64,000 nucleotides of DNA from Polyangium jinanense. Lineage in GTDB: Bacteria; Myxococcota; Polyangia; Polyangiales; Polyangiaceae. Where the stretch lies: contig NZ_JAGTJJ010000019.1 in assembly GCF_028435365.1 (NCBI RefSeq), positions 116,141-180,140 of the forward strand, read 5' to 3'. Below are positions 16,865 to 25,368 of this stretch, in pieces. Numbering within the stretch: the stretch's first letter is position 1; each line of letters begins with the position of its first letter. Both the position numbers and the translations under genes were made by a program. The notes beneath the pieces are model-generated. The model saw only the letters and a list, made by a program, of their open reading frames with translations. It searched no databases and was not told the DNA's origin.

Positions 16865-18877
16865 ATGACCGTCCTTCAGGTCTCCGGACTCGGCTTCGGG
16901 TACGGCGCAAATCAGCTCTTTCAGGGGGTGACGTTCTCGCTCGCCCCGGGGGAGAGGGCCGCGCTCGTGGCGCCGAACGGCGCGGGAAAGTCCACGCTCA
17001 TGCGGCTGATCGCGCGGGAGCTCGTCCCGGACGCGGGCTCGGTCGTGATCAAGCGGGGGACGCGGGTCGCGTACGTCCGGCAGTCGCACGAGCTGCCGAA
17101 GGTCGGCACGGTGCTCGAAGCGTTCCTGTCGGGGTTCGACGAGCTGCTCTCCTTGCGGAAGGAGCTCGACGAGGCGTCGCACGCGGCCGCGAGCGGGACG
17201 AAACAAGCGCTCGATCGGCTGGCGACCGCGACGGACAAGTACCACCTGGCGGGCGGGGACGCGCTGGAGCGGCGGGTGGAAATGCTCGCGGCGCACCTCG
17301 GCTTCTCGCACGAGGACATGGGCCGCGCGCTCGGGAGCCTGTCCGGCGGGGAGCGAGGGCGGCTGCACCTCGGCGTGGCGCTCGCGAACACGCCGGACCT
17401 GATCTTGCTCGACGAGCCGACGAATCACCTCGACATCGAGACGATCGCCTGGCTCGAGCGGCACCTCGCGGGTCTGCCGAGCGCGATGCTCGTGGTTTCG
17501 CACGATCGCGCGTTCCTCGACGCGCTCTGCCCGATCACGATGGAGCTCGGGCGGCGGAGTTTCCGCGTGTATCCGCTCGCGTACTCGCGATACGCGGAGG
17601 CGCGGGAGGAGGATCTCGAACGGGAGCGCGAGCTCGCCGAACGGCAGGAGGCGTTCGTCGCGAAGACCGAGGAGTTCATCCGGCGGAACATCGCGGGGCA
17701 GAAGACGAAGCAGGCGCAGAGCCGGCGGAAAATGCTCGACAAGATGGAGACCGTCGACCGGCCGGAGGACGTGTGGGCGCGGGCCGAGAAGGTCGCCTTC
17801 CGCTTCGTGCAGGCGCCGCGGAGCGGGGACATCGTGCTCGACGCGCGCGGGCTCGCGGCAGAGCGAGGCGGGCGGCAGCTCTTTTCGGACTTCGATTTGC
17901 TCGTGCGTCGCGGGGAGCGGATCGGGATCCTCGGGCAGAATGGGTGTGGCAAGTCGACGCTCTTGAAGATCCTCGCGGGCCGCGGCGCGGAGGACGATCA
18001 GGGCGAGGTCAAGCGCGGGACGAACCTGTGCGAGGGGTACTTCGATCAGCACCTCGGCTCGCTCGACCCGAACAAGACCGCGGTCGAGGAGATCCGCAGC
18101 GTGCGCGGCGACATGAACGTCGACGCCGCGCGGCAGTACCTCGCGCGGTTCCGGTTCTACGGCGACGACACGCTGCGCAAAGTGGAAGGTTTTTCCGGCG
18201 GCGAGCGGAGCCGGCTCGCCCTGGCCAAGCTCCTGCTCGAACCTCGCAATCTGCTCTTCCTCGACGAGCCGACGAACCACCTCGACATCCCGGCGGCCGA
18301 GATCCTCGAAGAGGCGCTCGCGAGCTTCGAGGGATCGGTGCTGCTCGTGTCGCACGATCGCCGCTTCCTCGACGCGGTGACCACGCGGATCTGCGCGTTC
18401 AACGGCGGCAAGATCGAGCTCTTCCCCGGCGGATACCGCGACTTCCAGGCGAGTTTGTCCCGGCCGGCCGCGCCACCCGAGGAGGACGACGACGCGCGCG
18501 AGGATGAGCGTGCGCAGGATGATGGGCGCTCGAAGCGCGCGGTGAAGCGGAGCGCGTCGACGGTCGTGGCGCAAGCGAAGGGGCCGGAGTCGCCGCTCGA
18601 CAAGAAACGCGCGTTCGAGGCGGAGAAGGCCGCGTCGCGGGCGCTCGAGCGAAAGCGCAAGCGCGTGAAGGAGCTCGAAGAGGAGATCGCGAAGGGCGAG
18701 GCCGAGCTCGGGCGGATGCGCGAGGTGCTCAAGCAGGACCCGGGCGGGGACTGGGAAAAACTCGCGAAGATGGTGGCCGAGGAGCAAGCGCTCGCGAAGC
18801 GCGTGGACACGTCGATGACGGAGTGGATGACGCTCGGCGAGGAGCTCGCGGCAGAAGACGTGGGGAGGACGGCGTGA
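16865..18877 (+). CDS. ABC-F family ATPase (Uup/ABCF3 type)
   Basis: A 670-residue soluble protein with two ABC ATPase domains and no membrane segments. Walker A motifs are APNGAGKST and GQNGCGKST; signatures are LSGGERGRL and FSGGERSRL; Walker B motifs are LILLDEPTNHLD and LLFLDEPTNHLD. The linker between domains is the charged ABC-F region, and residues about 540-670 form a basic/acidic coiled coil as in Uup. ABC-F proteins act on ribosomes (translation rescue or antibiotic protection) or, for Uup, in DNA-linked processes. An in-frame ATG at 16847 is possible; 16865 fits family starts better. It begins a co-directional run with the next three genes. Confidence 0.92.
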   Translation: MTVLQVSGLGFGYGANQLFQGVTFSLAPGERAALVAPNGAGKSTLMRLIARELVPDAGSVVIKRGTRVAYVRQSHELPKVGTVLEAFLSGFDELLSLRKELDEASHAAASGTKQALDRLATATDKYHLAGGDALERRVEMLAAHLGFSHEDMGRALGSLSGGERGRLHLGVALANTPDLILLDEPTNHLDIETIAWLERHLAGLPSAMLVVSHDRAFLDALCPITMELGRRSFRVYPLAYSRYAEAREEDLERERELAERQEAFVAKTEEFIRRNIAGQKTKQAQSRRKMLDKMETVDRPEDVWARAEKVAFRFVQAPRSGDIVLDARGLAAERGGRQLFSDFDLLVRRGERIGILGQNGCGKSTLLKILAGRGAEDDQGEVKRGTNLCEGYFDQHLGSLDPNKTAVEEIRSVRGDMNVDAARQYLARFRFYGDDTLRKVEGFSGGERSRLALAKLLLEPRNLLFLDEPTNHLDIPAAEILEEALASFEGSVLLVSHDRRFLDAVTTRICAFNGGKIELFPGGYRDFQASLSRPAAPPEEDDDAREDERAQDDGRSKRAVKRSASTVVAQAKGPESPLDKKRAFEAEKAASRALERKRKRVKELEEEIAKGEAELGRMREVLKQDPGGDWEKLAKMVAEEQALAKRVDTSMTEWMTLGEELAAEDVGRTA

Positions 18878-19632
18878 GGCGCCTCCGCGCCGTGGCGATG
18901 CTCGCGCTCGTCACGCTGGCGAGCGCGGCCGCGTGCTCGACCAAAAAGGAAGACGACGGCACGACGCCGCTCGCGACGACGGAGGAGCTGCCGGCGCTCG
19001 CGATCGGCGAGGACACGCCGAACCTCCTGCTCACGTGGATCGACGAGAAGGGCGACATGCACGTGGAGCTCAAGCCCGCGGACGTGCCGGCGGAGGGTCG
19101 ATCGCTCGTGCGTGTCGTCGTGAGTGATCGCGAGGAGGGCACGAAAAGCCTGTTTTACGTCGTCGATCTGACGAAGAAGCGCGAGGACGGGACGTACGCG
19201 GCGCGGACGATGACGCGGCGCGCGTGGGAGTCCGAGGTGGAGAAGCGGCGGAGCGCGTACCTCGCGAAGATCGCCCCGCCTCCGCCGCAGCCCTCGCCGA
19301 CGGGCGCGCCGAGCGCGGCGCAGGGGCCGAAAAAGGCGGACGAGCCGCCCGTCGTGGCCTCGGATCTGACGGTGATCGTCTACGGCGCGGACTGGTGCAA
19401 ACCCTGCCACCAGGCGGAAGATTATTTGCGCTCCAAGGGAGTGCGCGTCGTGAAGAAGGACGTGGAGGCGAGCCCCGAGGCGGCCCGCGAGATGCGCGAC
19501 AAGCTCGACAAGGCGGGCCAGCGCGGGGGCAGCATCCCGGTCATCGACATCCGCGGGCAGATCCTCGTGGGCTTCAGCACCCACGCCGTCGACCGCGCGC
19601 TCGCGAAGGCGTCCGCCGGCACGGCGCTCTGA
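18874..19632 (+). CDS. Predicted lipoprotein with C-terminal CxxC glutaredoxin/thioredoxin-like domain
   Basis: A 252-residue protein. An N-terminal signal peptide (residues 1-20) precedes Cys21 in a weak lipobox (AAAC). The middle is a charged domain of unknown type, then a Pro-rich linker. The C-terminal about 85 residues form a thioredoxin-fold with VIVYGADWCKPCHQAEDYL (CxxC active site), a cis-Pro strand GGSIPVIDIRG and glutaredoxin-like size. It would reduce or isomerise disulfides outside the cytoplasm. The GTG start at 18874 overlaps the ABC-F stop by 4 bp (GTGA) and has GGGGAGG upstream, so translational coupling is likely. Confidence 0.82.
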   Translation: MRRLRAVAMLALVTLASAAACSTKKEDDGTTPLATTEELPALAIGEDTPNLLLTWIDEKGDMHVELKPADVPAEGRSLVRVVVSDREEGTKSLFYVVDLTKKREDGTYAARTMTRRAWESEVEKRRSAYLAKIAPPPPQPSPTGAPSAAQGPKKADEPPVVASDLTVIVYGADWCKPCHQAEDYLRSKGVRVVKKDVEASPEAAREMRDKLDKAGQRGGSIPVIDIRGQILVGFSTHAVDRALAKASAGTAL

Positions 19633-19761
19633 CAGCGGAAGAAGCCCAAGATCGTCGCTCTGCGCGTGCGCCCACGTTGCCCTCGCCAGGCGCCGGGCGT
19701 ATACGAGCGGCCCCCCCGCAAGCCGGACCCGAAAGCGCGGGGATTTCCAGGAGCGAACTCC

Positions 19762-21099
19762 ATGATCGACGTAGTCATGCCCCAGCTCGGTGAGAGCGTG
19801 GCCGAGGGGACGGTGACCAAGTGGCTCGTGCGTGTAGGCGACTTCGTGGCGCGGGAGCAGCCGCTCCTGGAGGTCGCGACGGACAAGGCCGACACCGAGG
19901 TCCCCTCGCCTACCGCGGGGCGGGTCGCCGAGATTGATGCGCCCGTAGGGGCGGTGGTCCCGAAGGGCGGGCTGCTCTGCCGCATCGACGAGACGGCGAC
20001 CGCCGGCGCAGACGTGGTGCGCCCCGTCATCCCCGCGCCGGCCGAGCCGCAGGCGCCGAAAGAGACGAAGGCCGAGGCCGCGGCGCAGCCGCTCGGTTCG
20101 CCCTCGACGCGCAAGCTCGCGCGTGAAGAAGGCGTCGATCTGAGCCAGGTGCAAGGCACGGGCGAGCACGGGCGCATCACGCACGACGACGTGCGCCGCG
20201 TGGCCCATGCCACGCCCCCGCCGGCGCCTGCCGCGCCGGCGCCTGCCGCGCCTCCGCCGGCCCCCGCGGCCGTGCCCGTCGCGCCGATCGCAGCCGCGCC
20301 GGAGCTCGCGCAGCTCGTGCAGGCGGGCGGCGGGTTTGTCCCGCCGATCCCGGGTGTCGGGTACGGCGCGTACAAGGTGCCGCCGTACACGCCGCGACCG
20401 GGCGACGAGGTCATTCCGTTCTCGCGCCGCCGCCGCATCACGGCCGATCACATGGCGTACTCGAAGATCACGTCGCCGCACGTGGTCACGGTGGCCGAGG
20501 TCGATCTGCAGGCGACCACGAAGCTGCGCGAGCAGCACAAGGATCGCTTCAAGAAGGAGGGCGTGCCGCTCACGTTCCTCGCCTTCATCTGCGCCGCGAC
20601 GGTCCGCGCGCTGCGCGAGCACCCGCACCTCAACGCGCGCGTGCTCGACAACTCCTTCGCCGTGCTCAAGGAGATCAACCTCGGCGTCGCCGTCGACACG
20701 CCCGGCGGCCTCATCGTGCCGAGCATCAAGCACGCCGATCAGCTCTCGCTGCGGGGCGTCGCGGCGCAGATCGACGATCTCGCCACGCGCGCCCGCGCCA
20801 ACAAGATCACCGCGGACGACCTCGCCGGCACGACGTTCACGGTGAGTAACCCCGGCCTCAAGGGCAACCTCTTCGGCGGCGCGATCATCTCGCAGCCGAA
20901 CGTGGGCATCTTGCGCATGGGCGAGATCAAGAAGCGGCCTGTCGTGGTGACGCGCGACGGCGAGGACGTGATCGCCATCCATCCGGTCATGTACATGGCG
21001 CTTTCGTACGATCACCGGATCGTCGACGGCGTGCTGGCGAACTCGTTCCTCTGGCGCGTCGCGGATCTTCTGAGCCGCGGGGAGTTCGAAGTCGGATGA
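19762..21099 (+). CDS. 2-oxo acid dehydrogenase E2 (dihydrolipoamide acyltransferase)
   Basis: A 445-residue E2 subunit. A lipoyl domain (1-78) has the lipoylated Lys42 in EVATDKADTEVPSP. A peripheral-subunit-binding domain (about 115-150) reads SPSTRKLAREEGVDLSQVQG. An Ala/Pro linker follows, then the catalytic acyltransferase domain with YDHRIVDG near the C-terminus (His418, Asp422). E2 transfers acyl groups to CoA in pyruvate, 2-oxoglutarate or branched-chain complexes; the exact substrate cannot be assigned. No E1 or E3 gene is adjacent, which is unusual. The ATG at 19762 has AGGAG 8 nt upstream. Its stop overlaps the glyA start (ATGA). Confidence 0.92.
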   Translation: MIDVVMPQLGESVAEGTVTKWLVRVGDFVAREQPLLEVATDKADTEVPSPTAGRVAEIDAPVGAVVPKGGLLCRIDETATAGADVVRPVIPAPAEPQAPKETKAEAAAQPLGSPSTRKLAREEGVDLSQVQGTGEHGRITHDDVRRVAHATPPPAPAAPAPAAPPPAPAAVPVAPIAAAPELAQLVQAGGGFVPPIPGVGYGAYKVPPYTPRPGDEVIPFSRRRRITADHMAYSKITSPHVVTVAEVDLQATTKLREQHKDRFKKEGVPLTFLAFICAATVRALREHPHLNARVLDNSFAVLKEINLGVAVDTPGGLIVPSIKHADQLSLRGVAAQIDDLATRARANKITADDLAGTTFTVSNPGLKGNLFGGAIISQPNVGILRMGEIKKRPVVVTRDGEDVIAIHPVMYMALSYDHRIVDGVLANSFLWRVADLLSRGEFEVG

Positions 21100-22370
21100 C
21101 TGCCGTGACGACCAAACCCGAGGGCCATCGCCCGCTGTCCGAGGTCGATCCCGAGATCGCCGAGCTCATCCGCCGCGAGGAGCGCGCGGAGGCCGACACG
21201 ATCCGGCTCATCGCGAGCGAGAACTACGTCTCGCGCGCGGTCCTCGAGGCGACGGGGTCGGTCCTGACGAACAAGTACTCGGAGGGCTACCCGCACAAGC
21301 GGTACTACGAGGGCCAGCAGCAGATCGATCAGGTCGAGGAGCTGGCCAAGAACCGCATGAAGCAGGTGTTCGGAGCCGAGCACGTCAACGTGCAGCCCTA
21401 CTCGGGCAGCCCCGCGAACCTCGCCGTCTACCTCGCGTTCGTGAAGCCCGGCGAGACGATCATGGGCCTCGGCCTGCCCGCGGGCGGGCACCTGACGCAC
21501 GGCTGGAACGTCAGCATCACGGGCAAGTTCTTCACGAGCGTGCCCTACGGCGTGCGCGCGGAGGATCACCGCATCGACATGGACCAGGTGCGCGAGCTCG
21601 CGAGGCAGCACCGGCCGAAGCTCATCTGGTGCGGCACGACGGCCTACCCGCGCACGCTCGACTTCCCCGCGTTCCGCGCCATCGCGGACGAGGTGGGCGC
21701 GATCCTCGCGGCGGACATCGCGCACATCGCGGGGCTCGTCGCGGGCGGGGCGCATCCGTCGCCGATCGGGATCGCGGACGTCGTGACGATGACCACGCAC
21801 AAGACGTTCCGTGGCCCGCGCGGCGCGGCGATCCTGTGCAAAACCGAGCACGCCTCCGCGATCGATCGCGCGGTGTTCCCCGGCCTGCAGGGCGGTCCGC
21901 ACAACCACACGACGGCCGCGATCGCGGTCGCCGCGCGCGAGGCGATGGAGCCGTCGTTCAAGCAGTACGCTGCGCGCGTGGTGGAAAACGCGCGGGTGCT
22001 CGGCGAGGCGCTGGAAGCGAAGGGCTTCCGGCTCATCACGGGCGGCACGGACAACCACCTCCTGCTCGTCGACATGACGCCGAAGAACATCGGCGGAAAG
22101 CCGTACGCGAAGGCGCTCGATCGCGCAGGGCTCGTGGGCAACTACAACGCGATCCCGAACGATCCGCGCAAGCCCATGGATCCGTCGGGGCTCCGCATCG
22201 GCACGCCGTCGATCTCGTCGCGTGGCATGGGCCCGAAGGAGATGGGGCTCATCGCGGGGTGGATGGCCGAGGTGGCCGACCATCCGCAGGACGAGGCGCG
22301 CATCGCGCGTATCGCCGGCGAGGTGAAGGAGCTCTGCACGAGCTTCCCCGCGCCCGGCATCCTCTCCTGA
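21096..22370 (+). CDS. glyA: Serine hydroxymethyltransferase
   Basis: A 424-residue PLP enzyme converting serine and tetrahydrofolate to glycine and 5,10-methylenetetrahydrofolate. Family motifs are clear: ASENYVSRAVLEATGSVLTN, KYSEGYPHKRYYEGQQ, LPAGGHLTHGW and TTHKTFRGPRG, in which Lys236 binds PLP. Length matches the family. Its ATG overlaps the E2 stop by 4 bp, so the two are translationally coupled; both use cofactor-bound one- or two-carbon units, but a direct link is only inference. A GC-rich terminator follows. Confidence 0.97.
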   Translation: MTAVTTKPEGHRPLSEVDPEIAELIRREERAEADTIRLIASENYVSRAVLEATGSVLTNKYSEGYPHKRYYEGQQQIDQVEELAKNRMKQVFGAEHVNVQPYSGSPANLAVYLAFVKPGETIMGLGLPAGGHLTHGWNVSITGKFFTSVPYGVRAEDHRIDMDQVRELARQHRPKLIWCGTTAYPRTLDFPAFRAIADEVGAILAADIAHIAGLVAGGAHPSPIGIADVVTMTTHKTFRGPRGAAILCKTEHASAIDRAVFPGLQGGPHNHTTAAIAVAAREAMEPSFKQYAARVVENARVLGEALEAKGFRLITGGTDNHLLLVDMTPKNIGGKPYAKALDRAGLVGNYNAIPNDPRKPMDPSGLRIGTPSISSRGMGPKEMGLIAGWMAEVADHPQDEARIARIAGEVKELCTSFPAPGILS

Positions 22371-22392
22371 CAAACAGCCGCACAAAACACCA

Positions 22393-22435
22393 CGGGGGCG
22401 CCGCTCGATCCGTCGAGCCGCGCCCCCGCGCTTTT
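22393..22435 (+). terminator. Terminator after glyA
   Basis: Sixteen-base arms at 22393-22408 and 22413-22428 (one mismatch) around loop TCCG, followed by CGCTTTTC. It ends the ABC-F to glyA transcript. Confidence 0.85.
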
Positions 22436-22460
22436 CGCCTCGATCCGAGGCTACGTCATT

Positions 22461-23279
22461 TCACTTCGAGTAGAGCTGCGCCGCGATGACGCCCGATCCA
22501 CGCGTCGCCTTGATGACGTACTTGGCCTGCCCCGCCATCGGCCACGGCCACTTGTAGCAATTGCCGCCGCCGCCGAGCGAGGCCTGCTGGCCGCTGCCGC
22601 TGTCCTGCGCGAGGACCGGGCTCATGCCGGGCACGGGCGTCGTGGCGACGAGCTGGATGTCGACCTCGCTCGGCCCCGCGCCGACGGCGAGCACCGTGTA
22701 GCACTTGCCCGGCTGGAGGTTGACGGGCTCCTCGAGGATGCTGCCCTCGGAGAAGTTCGCCGCGGCGACGTTGCCGTCGCGCTGCATGCCCGGGGCCGAC
22801 TGCTGGGCGAACGCCGTGAGCGGCAAGGTGGCCGCGCCGGCGAGGTTCGGGTCGATGCGCTGCGCCTGCGCGCCGCTGCTCGTCTGGGTCGTGCCGCCCG
22901 TCGTCGTGGTGCCGCCCGGGGCGGGGAAGCCGGGGATCGTGGGGAACTGGAAGCCGCCCGGCTGCTGCGTCGTGCCCTGCGGGGCCGGCTGCTGAGGCGC
23001 CGGCTGCTGCTGCGGGTACGGCTGTTGCTGCGGGTACGGCTGCTGCTGCGGATACGGCTGCTGCTGCGGGTACTGCCCCTGCGGGTACTGGCCCTGCGGG
23101 TACTGCCCCTGCGGGTACTGCCCCTGCGGGTATTGCCCCTGCGGATACTGCTGCTGCTGGTAGGGGTTCTGCTGGTTTGCGGCCGTCTGGGCCGGCTGAG
23201 AGTCGTCGGACTTCTCGCAGCCGGTCGCAAGCGCGAGCGCGACGAGCAGCGCGGACGAGATGACGATGGTTCGATTCAA
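22461..23279 (-). CDS. Lipoprotein with YPQGQ/YPQQQP repeats and a conserved Cys-rich C-terminal domain
   Basis: A 272-residue lipoprotein. The start is a TTG at 23279 (NRTIVISS follows), supported by GAGGAGG just upstream and by the signal peptide ending at Cys21 in LATGC. Residues about 40-95 are a tandem repeat of YPQGQ (five) then YPQQQP (four), likely disordered. The C-terminal about 130 residues form a globular domain with CYTV...GAG and CYKWPWP, shared with the lipoprotein at 23908-24525. The function is unknown. The neighbouring paralogue on the other strand and the small gene between them suggest a local duplication. Confidence 0.72.
   Translation of the reverse strand: MNRTIVISSALLVALALATGCEKSDDSQPAQTAANQQNPYQQQQYPQGQYPQGQYPQGQYPQGQYPQGQYPQQQPYPQQQPYPQQQPYPQQQPAPQQPAPQGTTQQPGGFQFPTIPGFPAPGGTTTTGGTTQTSSGAQAQRIDPNLAGAATLPLTAFAQQSAPGMQRDGNVAAANFSEGSILEEPVNLQPGKCYTVLAVGAGPSEVDIQLVATTPVPGMSPVLAQDSGSGQQASLGGGGNCYKWPWPMAGQAKYVIKATRGSGVIAAQLYSK
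23005..23160 (-). repeat. Tandem 15/18-bp coding repeat (YPQGQ / YPQQQP)
   Basis: Five consecutive 15-bp units and four 18-bp units encode the Gln/Pro/Tyr-rich segment of the lipoprotein. Units are multiples of three, so copy-number change would keep the frame. Confidence 0.8.
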
Positions 23280-23489
23280 GGCGACCTCCTCGGGAGTCGG
23301 GCGAATGCTGGGTCCTACCCTATCAATCAACGCGGGCAGCCCGTGAAACTTACGACTGCCTTCCCGACGGATTGGACGGGCGTCAAGCAACAGCGGATCG
23401 GCCAAAGCCGTTTTTCGTCCCCACGCTCCCTCGCCCGCCGCGCACCAGGCCCCTGCCCGCCTCAGCAAAGTAACTTTAAATACTTGTTC

Positions 23490-23783
23490 ATGAGCGACAG
23501 GAGCGGGGGGTCGAAGGGGACGGACGTTCCGCCCGGAACGTTCGGGCGCTGGTTCCTGGACGAAGAGCTCAAGCCAGGCGCGGGGATGGGGATCGCGGCG
23601 GAGCGCGCCGAGTACCACCTGTGTCGGGCCATCGCGAACCTCGAGCGCGGCATGCTGCGCGAGGCGCTCGACGACGCGAACACGGCCGCGCACCTCGACG
23701 CGTCGCTCCGAGCCCGCGCGCTCATCGTGGCCCGCATCTGCATCCAGCGAGAGATGGAGGAGCTCGGCGTGCCCGTGCGATGA
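23490..23783 (+). CDS. Small hypothetical protein (97 aa), TPR-like helices
   Basis: A 97-residue soluble protein. The C-terminal half (AEYHLCRAIANLERGMLREA...AAHLDASLRARALIVA) has the helix-turn-helix look of one and a half TPR units. Coding bias is good from the ATG at 23490 onwards, whereas the upstream frame lies antisense to the lipoprotein gene. No clear Shine-Dalgarno precedes the ATG; the 25 bp before it are AT-rich. It lies between two paralogous lipoprotein genes. The function is unknown. Confidence 0.55.
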   Translation: MSDRSGGSKGTDVPPGTFGRWFLDEELKPGAGMGIAAERAEYHLCRAIANLERGMLREALDDANTAAHLDASLRARALIVARICIQREMEELGVPVR

Positions 23784-23907
23784 CCGAGGCGGAAGCCGCC
23801 CCGAGCGGCCTCATCGATTGTGGCCCCGCGTAGGCTTCGGGTGTATGAGCGCGACTCTGTCTCGCGCGGCGCACCTCTTGCGCCCCTCGAGCCTCGAGGA
23901 GGGTCCG

Positions 23908-24525
23908 ATGACGCGTTCGATGGTGTGCATGGGGGCCGCTGCGGCGGCCGTGTCGATGATGGTCGTAGTGATGTCGGCGGGCTGCGGCAGCGAGCCCGAG
24001 ACGCCGCCGCAGCCGGGTCCGGACGCCGGCTTCATGCCCCCGCCGCCGCCCCCGCCGCCCCCGCCTCCCCCGCCCCCGCCGACGGTCGCGGCGTGTGATT
24101 CGGTGCAGTCGCTGGCGCTGACGACGATGGTGGAGGGGCGCGGGAAGGTGGAGGCGCCCGGCATGAAGCCCGAAGGTGGGCAGCTCTGCATGGTGGTGCC
24201 CGAGGGGCAGACGGCCTCGACGCCGACGATGATGCTCGAGCCGGGCTTCTGTTACACGGTGATCGGGCAGGGCGCGGGCGGCGTGACGGAGCTCAACCTG
24301 GCGCTGACGCTCGACATGGCGACGGCGCTGCCGGCGCAGCTCGGCGCGCTCGCGGCAAACCCGACGCTCGCGGTGGATCAGGAGGCGGGTGCATCGGCGT
24401 CGATCGGCCAGAAGACGAGCTGCTACGCGTGGCCGTGGCCGGTGCCGGCGATGGTGAAGGTCAACGCGACGGCGAAGACGGGCACGGGGCCCGTGGCCAT
24501 CCAGGTCTACAAGAAGAAGAAGTGA
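23908..24525 (+). CDS. Lipoprotein paralogous to the 22461-23279 product, with polyproline linker
   Basis: A 205-residue lipoprotein. The signal peptide ends at Cys26 (MSAGC). A linker with about 15 consecutive prolines follows (about residues 44-60), then a globular domain with CYTVIGQGAGG and CYAWPWPVP that matches the C-terminal domain of the divergent YPQGQ lipoprotein. The ATG at 23908 has GAGGAGGG 4 nt upstream; an in-frame ATG at 23845 is possible, with a TAGGCT hexamer 8 nt before it, but it would put a non-hydrophobic extension before the signal peptide. The shared domain is not one I can name; the role in the envelope is unknown. Confidence 0.68.
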   Translation: MTRSMVCMGAAAAAVSMMVVVMSAGCGSEPETPPQPGPDAGFMPPPPPPPPPPPPPPPTVAACDSVQSLALTTMVEGRGKVEAPGMKPEGGQLCMVVPEGQTASTPTMMLEPGFCYTVIGQGAGGVTELNLALTLDMATALPAQLGALAANPTLAVDQEAGASASIGQKTSCYAWPWPVPAMVKVNATAKTGTGPVAIQVYKKKK

Positions 24526-24630
24526 AGCGTCCCGCGGCGGCGCGGCTCTCCATCGGGTGAGGGCCGCGCCGCGCGTCGGCCCGGCGAATGGTTGGAGCCC
24601 CAAGGTTCGCGGGCTCGTTTTTCGAGCGCA

Positions 24631-24670
24631 CAAAAAACGAACGGCCCACGCGCATCGCGAGGGCCGTTCG
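24631..24670 (-). terminator. Terminator of the HU gene
   Basis: CGAACGGCCC (24638-24647) pairs with GGGCCGTTCG (24661-24670). On the minus strand the hairpin is followed by TTTTTTG (24631-24637). Confidence 0.85.
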
Positions 24671-24706
24671 TCGCGCGCTGCTGCCGCGACGGGGAGCAGC
24701 GGTTTA

Positions 24707-25045
24707 TCAGGCGAGAGCGTCCTTGATCGCCTTGATCGGGCGCGCACGCACCGACTTGCTGGCGGGCTTGGCCGGGAAGGTCATCGGCTGCTTGGTGAAG
24801 GGGTTGATGCCCTGGCGTGCCTTCGTCGCCGGCCGCTTCACCACCCGGAACTTCGCGAAGCCCGGCAGCGTGAAGACGCCCGACTTCTTCAGCTCACGGT
24901 GCCCGACCGTGACCAGAGACTCGAGCACACTCTTGACCTGCTTGCGGGAGATCTCGTCCCCAGCAGCCTCCGTGATCGCCTGGATCAGAGCGCTCTTGCT
25001 CAACGACTTCTTCGCCCCGCCCCCAGCACTCTTCTTGGTCGCCAT
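24707..25045 (-). CDS. HU-family DNA-binding protein
   Basis: A 112-residue nucleoid protein of the HU/IHF family. After a short Lys/Gly/Ser N-terminal extension come the family helices (SKSALIQAITEAAGDEISRKQVKSVLESLVTV), the strand GVFTLPGFAKFRVVKRPATKARQGINP with the DNA-intercalating GxNP arm tip, and a C-terminal Lys/Arg/Ala-rich tail (PAKPASKSVRARPIKAIKDALA) longer than in E. coli HU. It bends DNA and compacts the chromosome as a dimer. GGAGGA lies 6 nt before the ATG, and a strong terminator follows. Paralogues are common in myxobacteria, so it is not named hupA or hupB. Confidence 0.93.
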   Translation of the reverse strand: MATKKSAGGGAKKSLSKSALIQAITEAAGDEISRKQVKSVLESLVTVGHRELKKSGVFTLPGFAKFRVVKRPATKARQGINPFTKQPMTFPAKPASKSVRARPIKAIKDALA

Positions 25046-25368
25046 TGCAAATTCCTCCGAGCTCCGCGTCGCGCGCGACCCCTCGCCGCGCGCTCAGCTC
25101 GGGTGAACCATACACGGCGTGCGTCGCGAAAAAAGCGAAATCTTCGGGGGGAAATAGCGATTTCGCCGCGGAGAGTCGCTCTACCAGGCGGTGAACCGGC
25201 CGAAAGAGGGGCGAGCAGCCGAGGAGAAGGACCACAAAAAGGCCCGAAAACCGCCTGAAAACAGGCCTCGGCGAGAGTTCGGCGCAGCAGCGGGGATGAA
25301 GGAGGAGGAGGGCGCGCGCCGCGGGGGTGTGCGGCGCGCGGTTCCAGAAGGGCGGAAAATGAGCCGGA
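25046..25368. other. 323-bp intergenic region between the giant TPR gene and HU
   Basis: No gene is seen. It holds the HU promoter and leader (minus strand; possible -10 TATGGT near 25105), an inverted repeat GCGAAATC...GATTTCGC around 25135-25165, a CAGG/CCTG hairpin near 25248-25265, and the GC-rich hairpin at 25313-25340 close to the TPR stop codon. Confidence 0.5.
25313..25340 (-). terminator. Probable terminator hairpin after the giant TPR gene
   Basis: CGCGCGCCGC (25313-25322) and GCGGCGCGCG (25331-25340) pair perfectly around an 8-nt loop, 29 bp past the TPR stop. There is no T-tract on the minus strand, so it may be Rho-assisted. Confidence 0.5.

Noticed and set aside
18157..21015. 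Long minus-strand open frame over the ABC-F, lipoprotein and E2 genes
   Set aside because: It spans three well-supported plus-strand genes, is rich in Arg and His, and has no recognisable domain.
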